Part shown: positions 17,632-24,742 of the stretch, piece by piece | How the letters are laid out: every line of letters begins with the position of its first letter | Numbering within the stretch: the stretch's first letter is position 1 | DNA from: Rhizobiaceae bacterium | GTDB taxonomy: Bacteria > Pseudomonadota > Alphaproteobacteria > Rhizobiales > Rhizobiaceae | Assembly (NCBI GenBank): GCA_023953845.1 | Contig: JAMLJC010000001.1 | Span: forward strand, 3,048,501 to 3,112,500 | Length of the DNA: 64,000 nt | Direction of reading: 5' to 3' | Notes under the pieces: model-generated | What the model was told of the DNA's origin: nothing | Databases searched by the model: none | What the model saw: only the letters and a program-made list of their open reading frames with translations | Made by a program: the position numbers and the translations under genes

Positions 17632-19089
17632 ATGTCGACAGTGATCAAGGGCGGCACCATCGTCGCCGCCGACCGGACCTACGAGGCCGATATCCTGATC
17701 GAGGGCGAGAAGATCAAGGCGATCGGCGAGAACCTGTCGGGCGAGAAGACGCTCGACGCTGCCGGCGCCTATATCATTCCGGGCGGCATCGATCCGCACA
17801 CCCACCTCGAAATGCCCTTCATGGGCACCACGGCGGCCGAGACCTGGGAAAGCGGCACCTTCGCGGCGCTTTCGGGCGGCACGACGCTGGTGGTCGACTT
17901 CGTCATTCCCGGGCCGGACGGCATGCTGGCGGCGCTGGACGATTGGGAAGCCAAGGCGCGCCGCTCTGCGTCCTCCGACTATTCGCTGCATATGTGCGTC
18001 AACGGCTGGTCGGAAAAGCACTTTGACGAGATGGAGAAGGTCGTGGCGCGCGGCGTCAACACCTTCAAGCATTTCATGGCCTACAAGGGCGCGCTGATGG
18101 TGAACGACGACGAGATGTTCGCCTCCTTCCAGCGCTGCGCGGCTCTCGGCGCCTTGCCGCTGGTGCATGCGGAGAATGGCGACATCGTCGCCGCGCTCCA
18201 GCAGAAATATCTGAACGAGGGCGTCACCGGCCCCGAGGCGCATGCCTATTCGCGTCCGCCCGAAGTGGAAGGCGAGGCGACCAACCGCGCCATCATGATC
18301 GCCGACGCGGCGGGCGTGCCGGTCTACATCGTGCACACCTCCTGCGAGCAGGCGCATGAGGCGATCCGCCGCGCCCGCCAGAAGGGCATGCGCGTCTATG
18401 GCGAGCCGCTGATCCAGCATCTGACGCTCGACGAGAGCGAGTATCAGAACAAGGATTGGGATTATGCGGCCCGTCGCGTGATGAGCCCGCCCTTCCGCGA
18501 CAAGATCAACCAGGACTCGCTCTGGGCCGGCCTTGCCGCCGGCTCGCTGCAGGTCGTGGCGACCGACCATTGCGCCTTCACCACGGAACAGAAGCGTTTC
18601 GGCAAGGACAATTTTGTCAAGATCCCGAACGGCACCGGCGGTCTCGAGGATCGGCTTTCTGTGCTCTGGACGAAGGGCGTCGAGACGGGCCGCATCACGC
18701 CGAACGAATTCGTCGCCGTGACCTCGACCAACATCGCGCAGATCCTCAACATCTATCCGCAGAAGGGCGCAATCCTGCCGGGTTCCGACGCCGACCTCGT
18801 CATCTTCGACCCGAAACTGTCGAAGACCATCTCGGCCGCCAACCAGAAGTCGATCATCGACTACAACGTCTTCGAGGGCTTCAAGGTGAACGGCCTGCCG
18901 CGCTACACGCTGTCGCGCGGCGAGGTGGTGTGGGCGCACGGCCAGAACTCGCAGCCGCAGCCCGGCCGCGGCAAGCTGGTGAAGCGCAACGCCTTCCCGG
19001 CCGTCAACAAGGCTCTGTCGGTGTGGAAGGAACTGACCGCGCCGCGCGCCGTCACCCGCTCGGCGGAGCACATGCCGATCGGCGTCTGA
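17632..19089 (+). CDS. hydA: Dihydropyrimidinase / D-hydantoinase
   Basis: The product is 485 residues. The binuclear metal site is visible: HxH in DPHTHLEMPF (His56, His58), the carbamylated Lys152 in FMAYKGAL, later His residues in LVHAENGD and YIVHTSCEQ, and ATDHCAF with the Asp. It opens hydantoins or dihydropyrimidines to N-carbamoyl acids, which the upstream carbamoylase would then split. It is preceded by AAGGGAGCA. A rho-independent terminator follows its stop, so it ends the operon that starts at the amidase. Dihydropyrimidine catabolism alone is possible but the adjacent D-carbamoylase favours hydantoins. Confidence 0.94.
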   Translation: MSTVIKGGTIVAADRTYEADILIEGEKIKAIGENLSGEKTLDAAGAYIIPGGIDPHTHLEMPFMGTTAAETWESGTFAALSGGTTLVVDFVIPGPDGMLAALDDWEAKARRSASSDYSLHMCVNGWSEKHFDEMEKVVARGVNTFKHFMAYKGALMVNDDEMFASFQRCAALGALPLVHAENGDIVAALQQKYLNEGVTGPEAHAYSRPPEVEGEATNRAIMIADAAGVPVYIVHTSCEQAHEAIRRARQKGMRVYGEPLIQHLTLDESEYQNKDWDYAARRVMSPPFRDKINQDSLWAGLAAGSLQVVATDHCAFTTEQKRFGKDNFVKIPNGTGGLEDRLSVLWTKGVETGRITPNEFVAVTSTNIAQILNIYPQKGAILPGSDADLVIFDPKLSKTISAANQKSIIDYNVFEGFKVNGLPRYTLSRGEVVWAHGQNSQPQPGRGKLVKRNAFPAVNKALSVWKELTAPRAVTRSAEHMPIGV

Positions 19090-19098
19090 CGTTCCATG

Positions 19099-19127
19099 AC
19101 GGGCGGCGAAAGCCGCCCGTTTCGTTT
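19099..19127 (+). terminator. Rho-independent terminator after hydA
   Basis: A perfect 9-bp stem ACGGGCGGC / GCCGCCCGT with a GAAA tetraloop is followed by TTTCGTTT. It lies 10 bp after the hydA stop and just before the next gene. Confidence 0.85.
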
Positions 19128-19141
19128 CCGGGAGTTGCGAA

Positions 19142-20038
19142 ATGGCCGAGACCGTATTGCTGACCGGCGCGTCCGGCCTGATCGGGCGCTATGTCCACCG
19201 CATGCTGCGCGAACGCGGCGACAAGGTCGTCGCCATCGACCGCATAGCGGGCGACGACGTGCTGGCCTGCGATCTCTCCGAAGTGCACCGGCTGCATGAA
19301 CTGGGAAGCGAAGCCGCCGCGATCATCCATTGCGGCGCGATTTCCGGTCCGATGGTGGCGCGCGACAATCCCTACCTGATCGTCCAGTCCAACATCGTCG
19401 GCACCGCCAACGTGCTCGAACTCGCGCGCGTGAAAGGCATGCGGCGCGTCGTCTACTGCTCCTCCGTGAGCGCCTTCGGCAACACGCCGGCCGGCCTCGA
19501 CCTCGTGCCGGAGGATGTGGTGCTGAAGCCGACCAGCGTCTACGGCGCCAGCAAGGCCGCCGGAGAACAGTTGCTCGAAGGATATCGGCAGCAGCATGGG
19601 GTGGACAGCGTGAGCCTCAGGCCCGGCTGGGTCTACGGACCGGGCCGCACCACCGACTGCGCCATCCGCACGATGATCGAGGACGCGCAGGCGGAACGGC
19701 CGACTAGTTTCCCCTTCGGACGCGATTTCTATCGGCAGTATGTCCACGTTCAGGACGTGGCGGACGCGATCCTGCTGGCGCTGGACGCGAAGGAACTGCC
19801 GAGGCGCAGCTACACCATCAACGGCGGCACCTATCTGACGCTCGGCGATGTCGCCGCGATCGTCCGCAAGGTGCTGCCGTCCGCGCGCATCGAGATGGGG
19901 CCGGGCGGCGATCCGATCGACGACATGCAGGCCCGCTTCGACCTTTCGGCGGCGGAGCGCGACCTCGGCTTCCGGCCGAGGATCGGACTGGAAGAGGGGA
20001 TCAGGAGCTACGCCGGGTGGCTTGCCACCCGGCGCTGA
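19142..20038 (+). CDS. NAD-dependent epimerase/dehydratase family protein
   Basis: The product is 298 residues, an extended SDR protein with the NAD-binding motif GASGLIGRYV near residues 8-17 and the catalytic YGASKAAGE (Tyr-x3-Lys) near 137-145. The family includes nucleotide-sugar epimerases and also uronate or amino-alcohol dehydrogenases. Without sugar genes nearby, a dehydrogenase acting in this catabolic region is as likely as an epimerase. GGGAGTTGCGAA precedes the ATG. It is separated from hydA by a terminator and is convergent, 3 bp apart, with the DUF3830 gene. Confidence 0.82.
   Translation: MAETVLLTGASGLIGRYVHRMLRERGDKVVAIDRIAGDDVLACDLSEVHRLHELGSEAAAIIHCGAISGPMVARDNPYLIVQSNIVGTANVLELARVKGMRRVVYCSSVSAFGNTPAGLDLVPEDVVLKPTSVYGASKAAGEQLLEGYRQQHGVDSVSLRPGWVYGPGRTTDCAIRTMIEDAQAERPTSFPFGRDFYRQYVHVQDVADAILLALDAKELPRRSYTINGGTYLTLGDVAAIVRKVLPSARIEMGPGGDPIDDMQARFDLSAAERDLGFRPRIGLEEGIRSYAGWLATRR
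20011..20034. terminator. Hairpin at the convergent gene ends
   Basis: The repeat CGCCGGGTGGC / GCCACCCGGCG with a two-base centre lies in the last codons of the epimerase-like gene, 4 bp before the stop region shared with the convergent DUF3830 gene. It is symmetric and could serve both strands, but lacks a T-run. Confidence 0.35.
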
Positions 20039-20041
20039 TGC

Positions 20042-20452
20042 TCAAGCCGCTTCGAAGCGGATAGTCTGCGCGCCCTTCCATAGCGCCAGCTTGCCAATCT
20101 CCGGAAGCTTCTCCAGCCCCGACGTCAGCGTGATGAAGTGGTTTCCGGCAAGCTGTCCCATCTTGCTGGCGAAATGCACGCCGCCATAGGCGAGCAGGAT
20201 CTCGGTTTCGGAGATGCCGCCGGGATAGAGCAGGATCTGACCGGGCGCGGGATAGGAGGTATGGTTCTCGTAGCCGACGCCGAACTGCATGTCGCCAAGC
20301 GGAATCCAGACCGCCTCGCCGCTCCAGCGCACATGCACGATCTTGCTCTCGAAGGGCAGGCGTGCCTGGAAGGCCGCGCAGGTGGCGGGTGCCGCCTTCG
20401 TCTCAAGCCGCGCGTCGAAAACATGGTCGGCGATGTGGATTTTCAGGTTCAA
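20042..20452 (-). CDS. DUF3830 family protein (cyclophilin-like fold)
   Basis: The product is 136 residues, recognised as DUF3830 by its length and the pattern PATCAAFQARLPFESKIVH, WSGEAVW, ENHTSYPAPGQILLYPGG and IETE/ETEILLAYG. The fold is cyclophilin-like, but no reaction is established for the family. Members commonly sit in gene clusters for amino-acid or amide catabolism. It is divergent from the deacetylase gene at 20670, with two copies of a palindrome AAATCnGATTT between them. Confidence 0.82.
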   Translation of the reverse strand: MNLKIHIADHVFDARLETKAAPATCAAFQARLPFESKIVHVRWSGEAVWIPLGDMQFGVGYENHTSYPAPGQILLYPGGISETEILLAYGGVHFASKMGQLAGNHFITLTSGLEKLPEIGKLALWKGAQTIRFEAA

Positions 20453-20504
20453 GATAGGTCCTCCGTCTTCAGTTGCCTTGCCTGCTCGCGGCTCTCCGAT
20501 ACCA

Positions 20505-20536
20505 AAATCGGATTTATTGATGCCGAAATCAGATTT
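20505..20536. promoter_or_regulatory. Tandem palindromic operator, two AAATCnGATTT sites 21 bp apart
   Basis: Two perfect palindromes, AAATCGGATTT at 20505-20515 and AAATCAGATTT at 20526-20536, lie on the same DNA face (centres 21 bp apart) in the divergent DUF3830/deacetylase region. The flanks are also similar (CCaAAATCGGATTTATtga versus CCgAAATCAGATTTATgag). This looks like a pair of dimer-binding sites. The regulator is unknown. Confidence 0.6.
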
Positions 20537-20669
20537 ATGAGTGATTTCATCAATCTAACTCCTTCTCTTTCATAAAGAAAGCGCTGGATTTCTCATATTT
20601 GCCATGGTCCAATAAGCTCGAAATTCAGGGCAGCCGGAGAGGCCGGCAGCTTCAGATGGGAGAACGGAC

Positions 20670-21575
20670 ATGGCGAAAAAGGAAATCATCTGCGCGTTCG
20701 GCACCGACATCGATTCGGTGGCCGGCTGGATCGGTTCGTATGGCGGCGGCGACTCGCCGTCGGACATCCAGCGCGGCGTTTTCGCCAGCGAGGTGGGCAA
20801 CATCCGTCTGCTGCGCATGTTCAAGAAATACGGCCTGAAGACCACCTTCTTCATCCCCGGCCACTCGCTCGAGAGCTTCCCGGACCAGGTGAAGATGATC
20901 GTCGACGAAGGCCACGAGATCGGCGCGCACGGCTATCTGCACGAGAACCCGATCGCCATGACGCCGACGCAGGAAGAGGCGGTGCTGGTCAAGTCGATCG
21001 AGCTGATCGAAAAACTCTCCGGCAAGAAGCCGCGCGGCTACGTCGCGCCGTGGTGGGAGATGTCGGCCTCGACCGCCGCGCTGCTGCAAAAATACGGCTT
21101 CAAATACGATCACAGCCAGGGCTATCGCGACTTCCAGCCCTTCTACGCCCGCGTCGGCGACGAGTGGAACGTCATCGACTACTCGAAGAAGGCCGAGGAG
21201 TGGATGCACCCGATGAAGCACGGCAAGGAGATCGACCTCGTCGAGATCGGCGCCAACTGGTATGTCGACGACCTGCCGCCCATGATGTTCATGAAGAAGT
21301 CGCCGAACAGCCACGGCTTCGTCAATCCGCGCGACATCGAAGACCTGTGGCGCGACGCGTTCGACTGGGTCTATCGCGAGATGGATTACGCGGTCTTCGC
21401 CTTCACCATCCATCCCGACGTCTCGGGCCGTCCGCAGGTGCTGCTCATGCTGGAGCGCCTGATCGAGCACATCAACGGCCATGACGGCATCAAGTGGATG
21501 ACCTTCGAGGAGATCGCCGAGGACTTCCGCAAGCGCTATCCGTTTGGCAGCGGCAAGCGTCCGGAAGTCATCTGA
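20670..21575 (+). CDS. Polysaccharide deacetylase-fold hydrolase (PgdA HP0310 / PuuE-like)
   Basis: The product is 301 residues, very close in pattern to Helicobacter PgdA and PuuE-type allantoinases: FGTDIDSVAGWIGSYGG at 10-26, metal ligands Asp13/Asp15 and His87/His91 in AHGYLHENP, and VAPWWEMS in the middle. In this subgroup substrates include cyclic ureides and amides as well as N-acetyl sugars. In the present context of hydantoinases and carbamoyl hydrolases a ureide or amide substrate seems more likely than peptidoglycan. GGGAG 7 bp upstream supports the ATG. It heads a four-gene run ending with an isochorismatase-fold hydrolase. Confidence 0.85.
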   Translation: MAKKEIICAFGTDIDSVAGWIGSYGGGDSPSDIQRGVFASEVGNIRLLRMFKKYGLKTTFFIPGHSLESFPDQVKMIVDEGHEIGAHGYLHENPIAMTPTQEEAVLVKSIELIEKLSGKKPRGYVAPWWEMSASTAALLQKYGFKYDHSQGYRDFQPFYARVGDEWNVIDYSKKAEEWMHPMKHGKEIDLVEIGANWYVDDLPPMMFMKKSPNSHGFVNPRDIEDLWRDAFDWVYREMDYAVFAFTIHPDVSGRPQVLLMLERLIEHINGHDGIKWMTFEEIAEDFRKRYPFGSGKRPEVI

Positions 21576-21634
21576 CCTACCTTTGGAGGCGGCGCGGCTG
21601 AACCGCTGCGCCGTCGCCATCTGGGAGTATTGCA

Positions 21635-21934
21635 ATGTGTTCGGCCTGCGGATTTCCTGCGGCTCCCGGTCATTGGACGGAAACAGGGGGCGCCTCGCCC
21701 ACGGATCGCCTGCGTTTCCGCTTCCGGCGCGTGCAGGTGCTCAAATCCGTGCTGAAGGAGTTCGGGCTCGCCGCTCATGACGACGGGCTGGTGCCCGGCC
21801 TCCAGATCGGCACGTTGTCCGGCAACACGACCATGGCGCAGGATCTCGACGAGGTCTGGTGCGCGGTCGAGCGGCTGCTCGGACAACCGGTCGATCCGCT
21901 CGACGTCCGCTTCATCGGCGATGACGATGGCTGA
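21635..21934 (+). CDS. Small CxxC protein of unknown function
   Basis: The product is 99 residues and is not recognised as a named family. It starts MCSACGFPA, a possible zinc or metal-binding CxxC knuckle, and is followed by a basic stretch (RLRFRFRRVQVLKSVLKEFGL) and an acidic C-terminus. A GGGAG site 7 bp before the ATG and its tight position between the deacetylase and the CobW-type GTPase (14-bp overlap with the latter) show that it is a real gene. A role together with the GTPase in metal delivery is speculation based on position and the CxxC. Confidence 0.7.
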   Translation: MCSACGFPAAPGHWTETGGASPTDRLRFRFRRVQVLKSVLKEFGLAAHDDGLVPGLQIGTLSGNTTMAQDLDEVWCAVERLLGQPVDPLDVRFIGDDDG

Positions 21935-22922
21935 GAAACGTGCGGACGGGCGCATGCGGCTGACCCTGCTGGGCGGCTTCCTGGGCTCCGGAAAGACGAC
22001 CTGGCTGCGTCATCAACTCCATGCCGGCGTCTTTTCGGGCGCGCATGTGATCGTCAACGAAGCCGCCGAAACGCCGGTCGACGATGCGCTTCTCGCGCGC
22101 GCTTCCAGCATCGAGGTGCTAGCCGGCGGCTGCGCCTGCTGCGAGGCGAGAGCACAACTGGTCGATCGCTTGCGGAGCCTCTGCGACCTGCGCAGCCGTT
22201 CGTCCTCCGATACGGCGCGCCTTGACCGGATCGTCCTCGAAACGAGCGGGCTCGCCGATCCGGGCGAAATCCTCGACGCGATCCGTACCGATCCCATGCT
22301 GGTGCATCACATCGTCGTCGGCGAGACCATCGTCTGCGTCGATGCCCTGCATGGGCTGGCGCAGCTTGCCGGCGAACCGCTCGGCAGGCGGCAGGCGGAG
22401 ACGGCGGACCGGCTGGTGGTGACGAAGCTCGACGAGGCCGAGCACGCCGATATCGGCAGGCTTGTCGCGACGCTGAAGACGCTCAATCCCGGCGCGGAGA
22501 TCGGCGGCGCGGTCAAGGGGTCGCCGGTGCCGCCGCCTTCCGACGGGGGAGAGGTGCCGATCGAATTGCCGGCGCTGGAAGGTCGCTCGGCCGCGCCGAT
22601 CTTTCCGACGCGGCTTTCGCTGGACGAACAGATCGACTGGACCGCCTTCGGCGTATGGCTTTCGGCGCTGCTCCATGCGCGCGGCGACGACGTCATGCGC
22701 GTAAAGGGCGTGGTCCGCACGCCGGCCGGCCGGCTTTTGCTGCAGAGCGTGCGCAAGGTGGTGCAGGCGCCGGAAGTGCTGCCGCCGCAGGAAGAGCGTG
22801 AGGACGACACCATCGTCGTCATCGGACGCGGTTATCGCGGCGAGGACCTTGAGCGCTCGCTGGCGCGGTTCGCCGGGGTCAGGGAACGGGAAGTTGGCTC
22901 GCTTTTCAGGAGGAGCTCGTGA
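21921..22922 (+). CDS. CobW/COG0523-family GTPase (metallochaperone type)
   Basis: The product is about 333 residues. It has Walker A GGFLGSGKTT at about 18-27, the family metal motif GGCACC (CxCC) at about 70-75, a TSGLADP segment near 110, and TKLDEAEH near 167. COG0523 proteins use GTP to deliver zinc, cobalt or iron to target enzymes. A C-terminal CobW domain is present (about 235-333). Start codons at 21921, 21927 and 21954 are all possible; none has a clear ribosome-binding site, so translation is probably coupled to the small CxxC gene it overlaps. Adjacent metal hydrolases are candidate clients. Confidence 0.87.
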   Translation: MTMAEKRADGRMRLTLLGGFLGSGKTTWLRHQLHAGVFSGAHVIVNEAAETPVDDALLARASSIEVLAGGCACCEARAQLVDRLRSLCDLRSRSSSDTARLDRIVLETSGLADPGEILDAIRTDPMLVHHIVVGETIVCVDALHGLAQLAGEPLGRRQAETADRLVVTKLDEAEHADIGRLVATLKTLNPGAEIGGAVKGSPVPPPSDGGEVPIELPALEGRSAAPIFPTRLSLDEQIDWTAFGVWLSALLHARGDDVMRVKGVVRTPAGRLLLQSVRKVVQAPEVLPPQEEREDDTIVVIGRGYRGEDLERSLARFAGVREREVGSLFRRSS

Positions 22923-23542
22923 GCGGCGAAGACATCTATGCCCGGCAGCAGTTCGGCCAGAAGACAGGAATCGGAAACAAGCCCGCGCTTCTCGTCATCG
23001 ACTTCGTCAACGGCTTCCACGATCCCGAAATCCTCGGCGGCGGCAACATTCCGGACGCCGTGATCGCGACCGCGCCATTGCTGGATTTCGCGCGCGGGCA
23101 TTCGATTCCGGTGATCTTCACGCGGATCGTCTATGCGGCCGACGGGTCCGACGCGAGCCTATGGTGCCAGAAGGTGCCGCGGCTGCGCGACCTCACGGAA
23201 GAGGCCCCGGCCAGTCAGGTCGTGGACGCGCTGACGCCGCGGGATGGCGAAATCGTCATCCGCAAGACGCAGGCTTCGGCGTTCTTCGGGACCCATCTCG
23301 CAGCCTGCCTCGTGGCGCACGGAACCGACACGCTGATCGTCACCGGATGCACGACGAGCGGCTGCGTGCGGGCCACCGTTGTCGACGCCATGAGCCTCAA
23401 CTATCGCACGGTCGTCGTCACCGATTGCGTCGGCGACCGCGCCATAGATCCCCATCGGGCCAATCTCTTCGACATGGGCCAGAAATATTCCGACCTGATG
23501 CGTGGAAGGGAAATCATCGCCGCGCTCGAACGCCGCGTCTGA
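22919..23542 (+). CDS. Isochorismatase-family cysteine hydrolase (second copy)
   Basis: The product is 207 residues with the triad Asp28 (LVIDFVNGF), Lys116 (IRKTQASAFFGT) and Cys149 (TGCTTSGCVRATV). It resembles N-carbamoylsarcosine amidase and related amide hydrolases. It starts with GTG, 5 bp after AGGAGG, and overlaps the GTPase stop by 4 bp (GTGA). It ends the run that begins with the deacetylase, so it may take the linear amide product of that enzyme. It differs clearly from the hydrolase at 3386. Confidence 0.85.
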   Translation: MSGEDIYARQQFGQKTGIGNKPALLVIDFVNGFHDPEILGGGNIPDAVIATAPLLDFARGHSIPVIFTRIVYAADGSDASLWCQKVPRLRDLTEEAPASQVVDALTPRDGEIVIRKTQASAFFGTHLAACLVAHGTDTLIVTGCTTSGCVRATVVDAMSLNYRTVVVTDCVGDRAIDPHRANLFDMGQKYSDLMRGREIIAALERRV

Positions 23543-23672
23543 ACGGCAACGCGACTGGCGATTCAGGGACGCTTTTCAAGGAATGAGCGCCGATTCTTCG
23601 GCGTTTCCGATATGATCGCAACCGGCGCCTGTAGATGAATCGACCGGCGCTGCCCGCTGGCCATCCCAATAC

Positions 23673-23689
23673 ATGAGTGATATACTCAT
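23673..23689. promoter_or_regulatory. Candidate iron-responsive operator (TGA-N9-TCA)
   Basis: The inverted repeat ATGAGT-GATAT-ACTCAT contains TGA-N9-TCA, the known form of the RirA-type iron operator in Rhizobiales. It lies 31 bp upstream of the AraC regulator that heads a siderophore uptake locus, where iron control is expected. One short motif alone is not proof. Confidence 0.5.
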
Positions 23690-23719
23690 ATTTTATTCGA
23701 TGGTTGGGGCAATCGAAAA

Positions 23720-24619
23720 ATGTCGGATCAGCCTGGCGTCACGACGCTCGACGACGTCGCCAAGGGCCGATCGGGGCGGTCGGATGGCAACGCCGTCATC
23801 GAGATTCAGCCGGGATTCTACCTGGGACGCACCGACATCGCGATCGCCGAAGGTGTATCGTATTCCTCCCGGTCGTTTCCGTTCGCAGGGCTGAGCATCC
23901 TGCTGGAGGGGCGTATCGCCACGGATGCGCCGGGCCTGTCGGCGATCGAGCCGAACACGGTGCTCTGCATATCTCACAATGAGAGCCGGGAACTCACCTC
24001 CTACTTCCATGGGGCCGAGCGGCTGCGCAACGTCGAGATCTTCCTGCTGCCCGACTGGTACGAACAGCCGGGCAACCACCTCGTCGACGATCCGACTTTC
24101 CAGGAAATCCGCGAGGCGATGGACCGTCCCCTGCGGCAGATGCGCCGGCCGCTCGATGCGCGGTTCCGCGAACTGGCGCTGTCCACGCTTAACCTTGGAG
24201 AGAGCGGCGCCATCGCGGCGCTGCGTCTGGAAGCACAGGCTCTGGATCTGCTCGCGGGCCTCGTCGGCTCTTTCCGCGACGCGCATGCGCCGTCGAACCT
24301 CTCGCGGCGCGACTTCGACCGCATGATGGCCGTGCGTGATGCGATCGAAGGCGATCCCGCCTCGGTGGAATCGCTTACAGCGCTGGCTGCGGCCCACGGC
24401 GTCAGCGCGAGCAAGCTGAAGCGCGATTTCTTTCTCGCTTTTTCCACCTGCGTCGGCGGCTTCGTCAACGAGCAGCGGCTCGTACTGGCACGGCGGCTGC
24501 TGGAAGAGGGAATGAACGTCTCGCAGGCGGCCTATCGGGTCGGCTACGCCCATCCCACCAATTTCTCCACCGCGTTCAAGCGCCGCTACGGCGTCGCGCC
24601 GCGCGATATCCGCGGCTGA
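23720..24619 (+). CDS. AraC-family regulator of siderophore uptake
   Basis: The product is 299 residues. The C-terminal part (about 195-299) holds two HTH units, with VESLTALAAAHGVSASKLKRDF and the conserved second unit NVSQAAYRVGYAHPTNFSTAFKRRYGVAPRDIR. The N-terminal part is a ligand-sensing domain as in PchR/YbtA regulators. The position directly upstream of a TonB receptor gene, as for PchR, YbtA and RhrA, indicates activation of receptor expression when a ferric siderophore is present. Tandem CATACGT repeats before the receptor gene are candidate binding sites. Confidence 0.87.
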   Translation: MSDQPGVTTLDDVAKGRSGRSDGNAVIEIQPGFYLGRTDIAIAEGVSYSSRSFPFAGLSILLEGRIATDAPGLSAIEPNTVLCISHNESRELTSYFHGAERLRNVEIFLLPDWYEQPGNHLVDDPTFQEIREAMDRPLRQMRRPLDARFRELALSTLNLGESGAIAALRLEAQALDLLAGLVGSFRDAHAPSNLSRRDFDRMMAVRDAIEGDPASVESLTALAAAHGVSASKLKRDFFLAFSTCVGGFVNEQRLVLARRLLEEGMNVSQAAYRVGYAHPTNFSTAFKRRYGVAPRDIRG

Positions 24620-24634
24620 AGCGGAATTCCGGCG

Positions 24635-24662
24635 CATACGTTTTTGAGCCGAATCCATACGT
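24635..24662 (+). promoter_or_regulatory. Candidate AraC direct repeats upstream of the TonB receptor
   Basis: CATACGT occurs at 24635-24641 and again at 24656-24662, 21 bp apart (two helical turns), each preceded by CCG 3-4 bp before. Such spaced direct repeats are typical AraC-family sites. Confidence 0.4.
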
Positions 24663-24742
24663 CGACGAAAATGCAATCGGCCTCTGTCTTTTCGACAACC
24701 GGCCAGCCGCTTCGGGCGCGGCGGGGCATGGGGACCATCGGC

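Noticed and set aside
21777..21920. Longer N-terminus for the CobW-type GTPase
   Set aside because: The extension is Ser/Arg-rich, lies fully inside the small CxxC gene, and is not part of the conserved family start.
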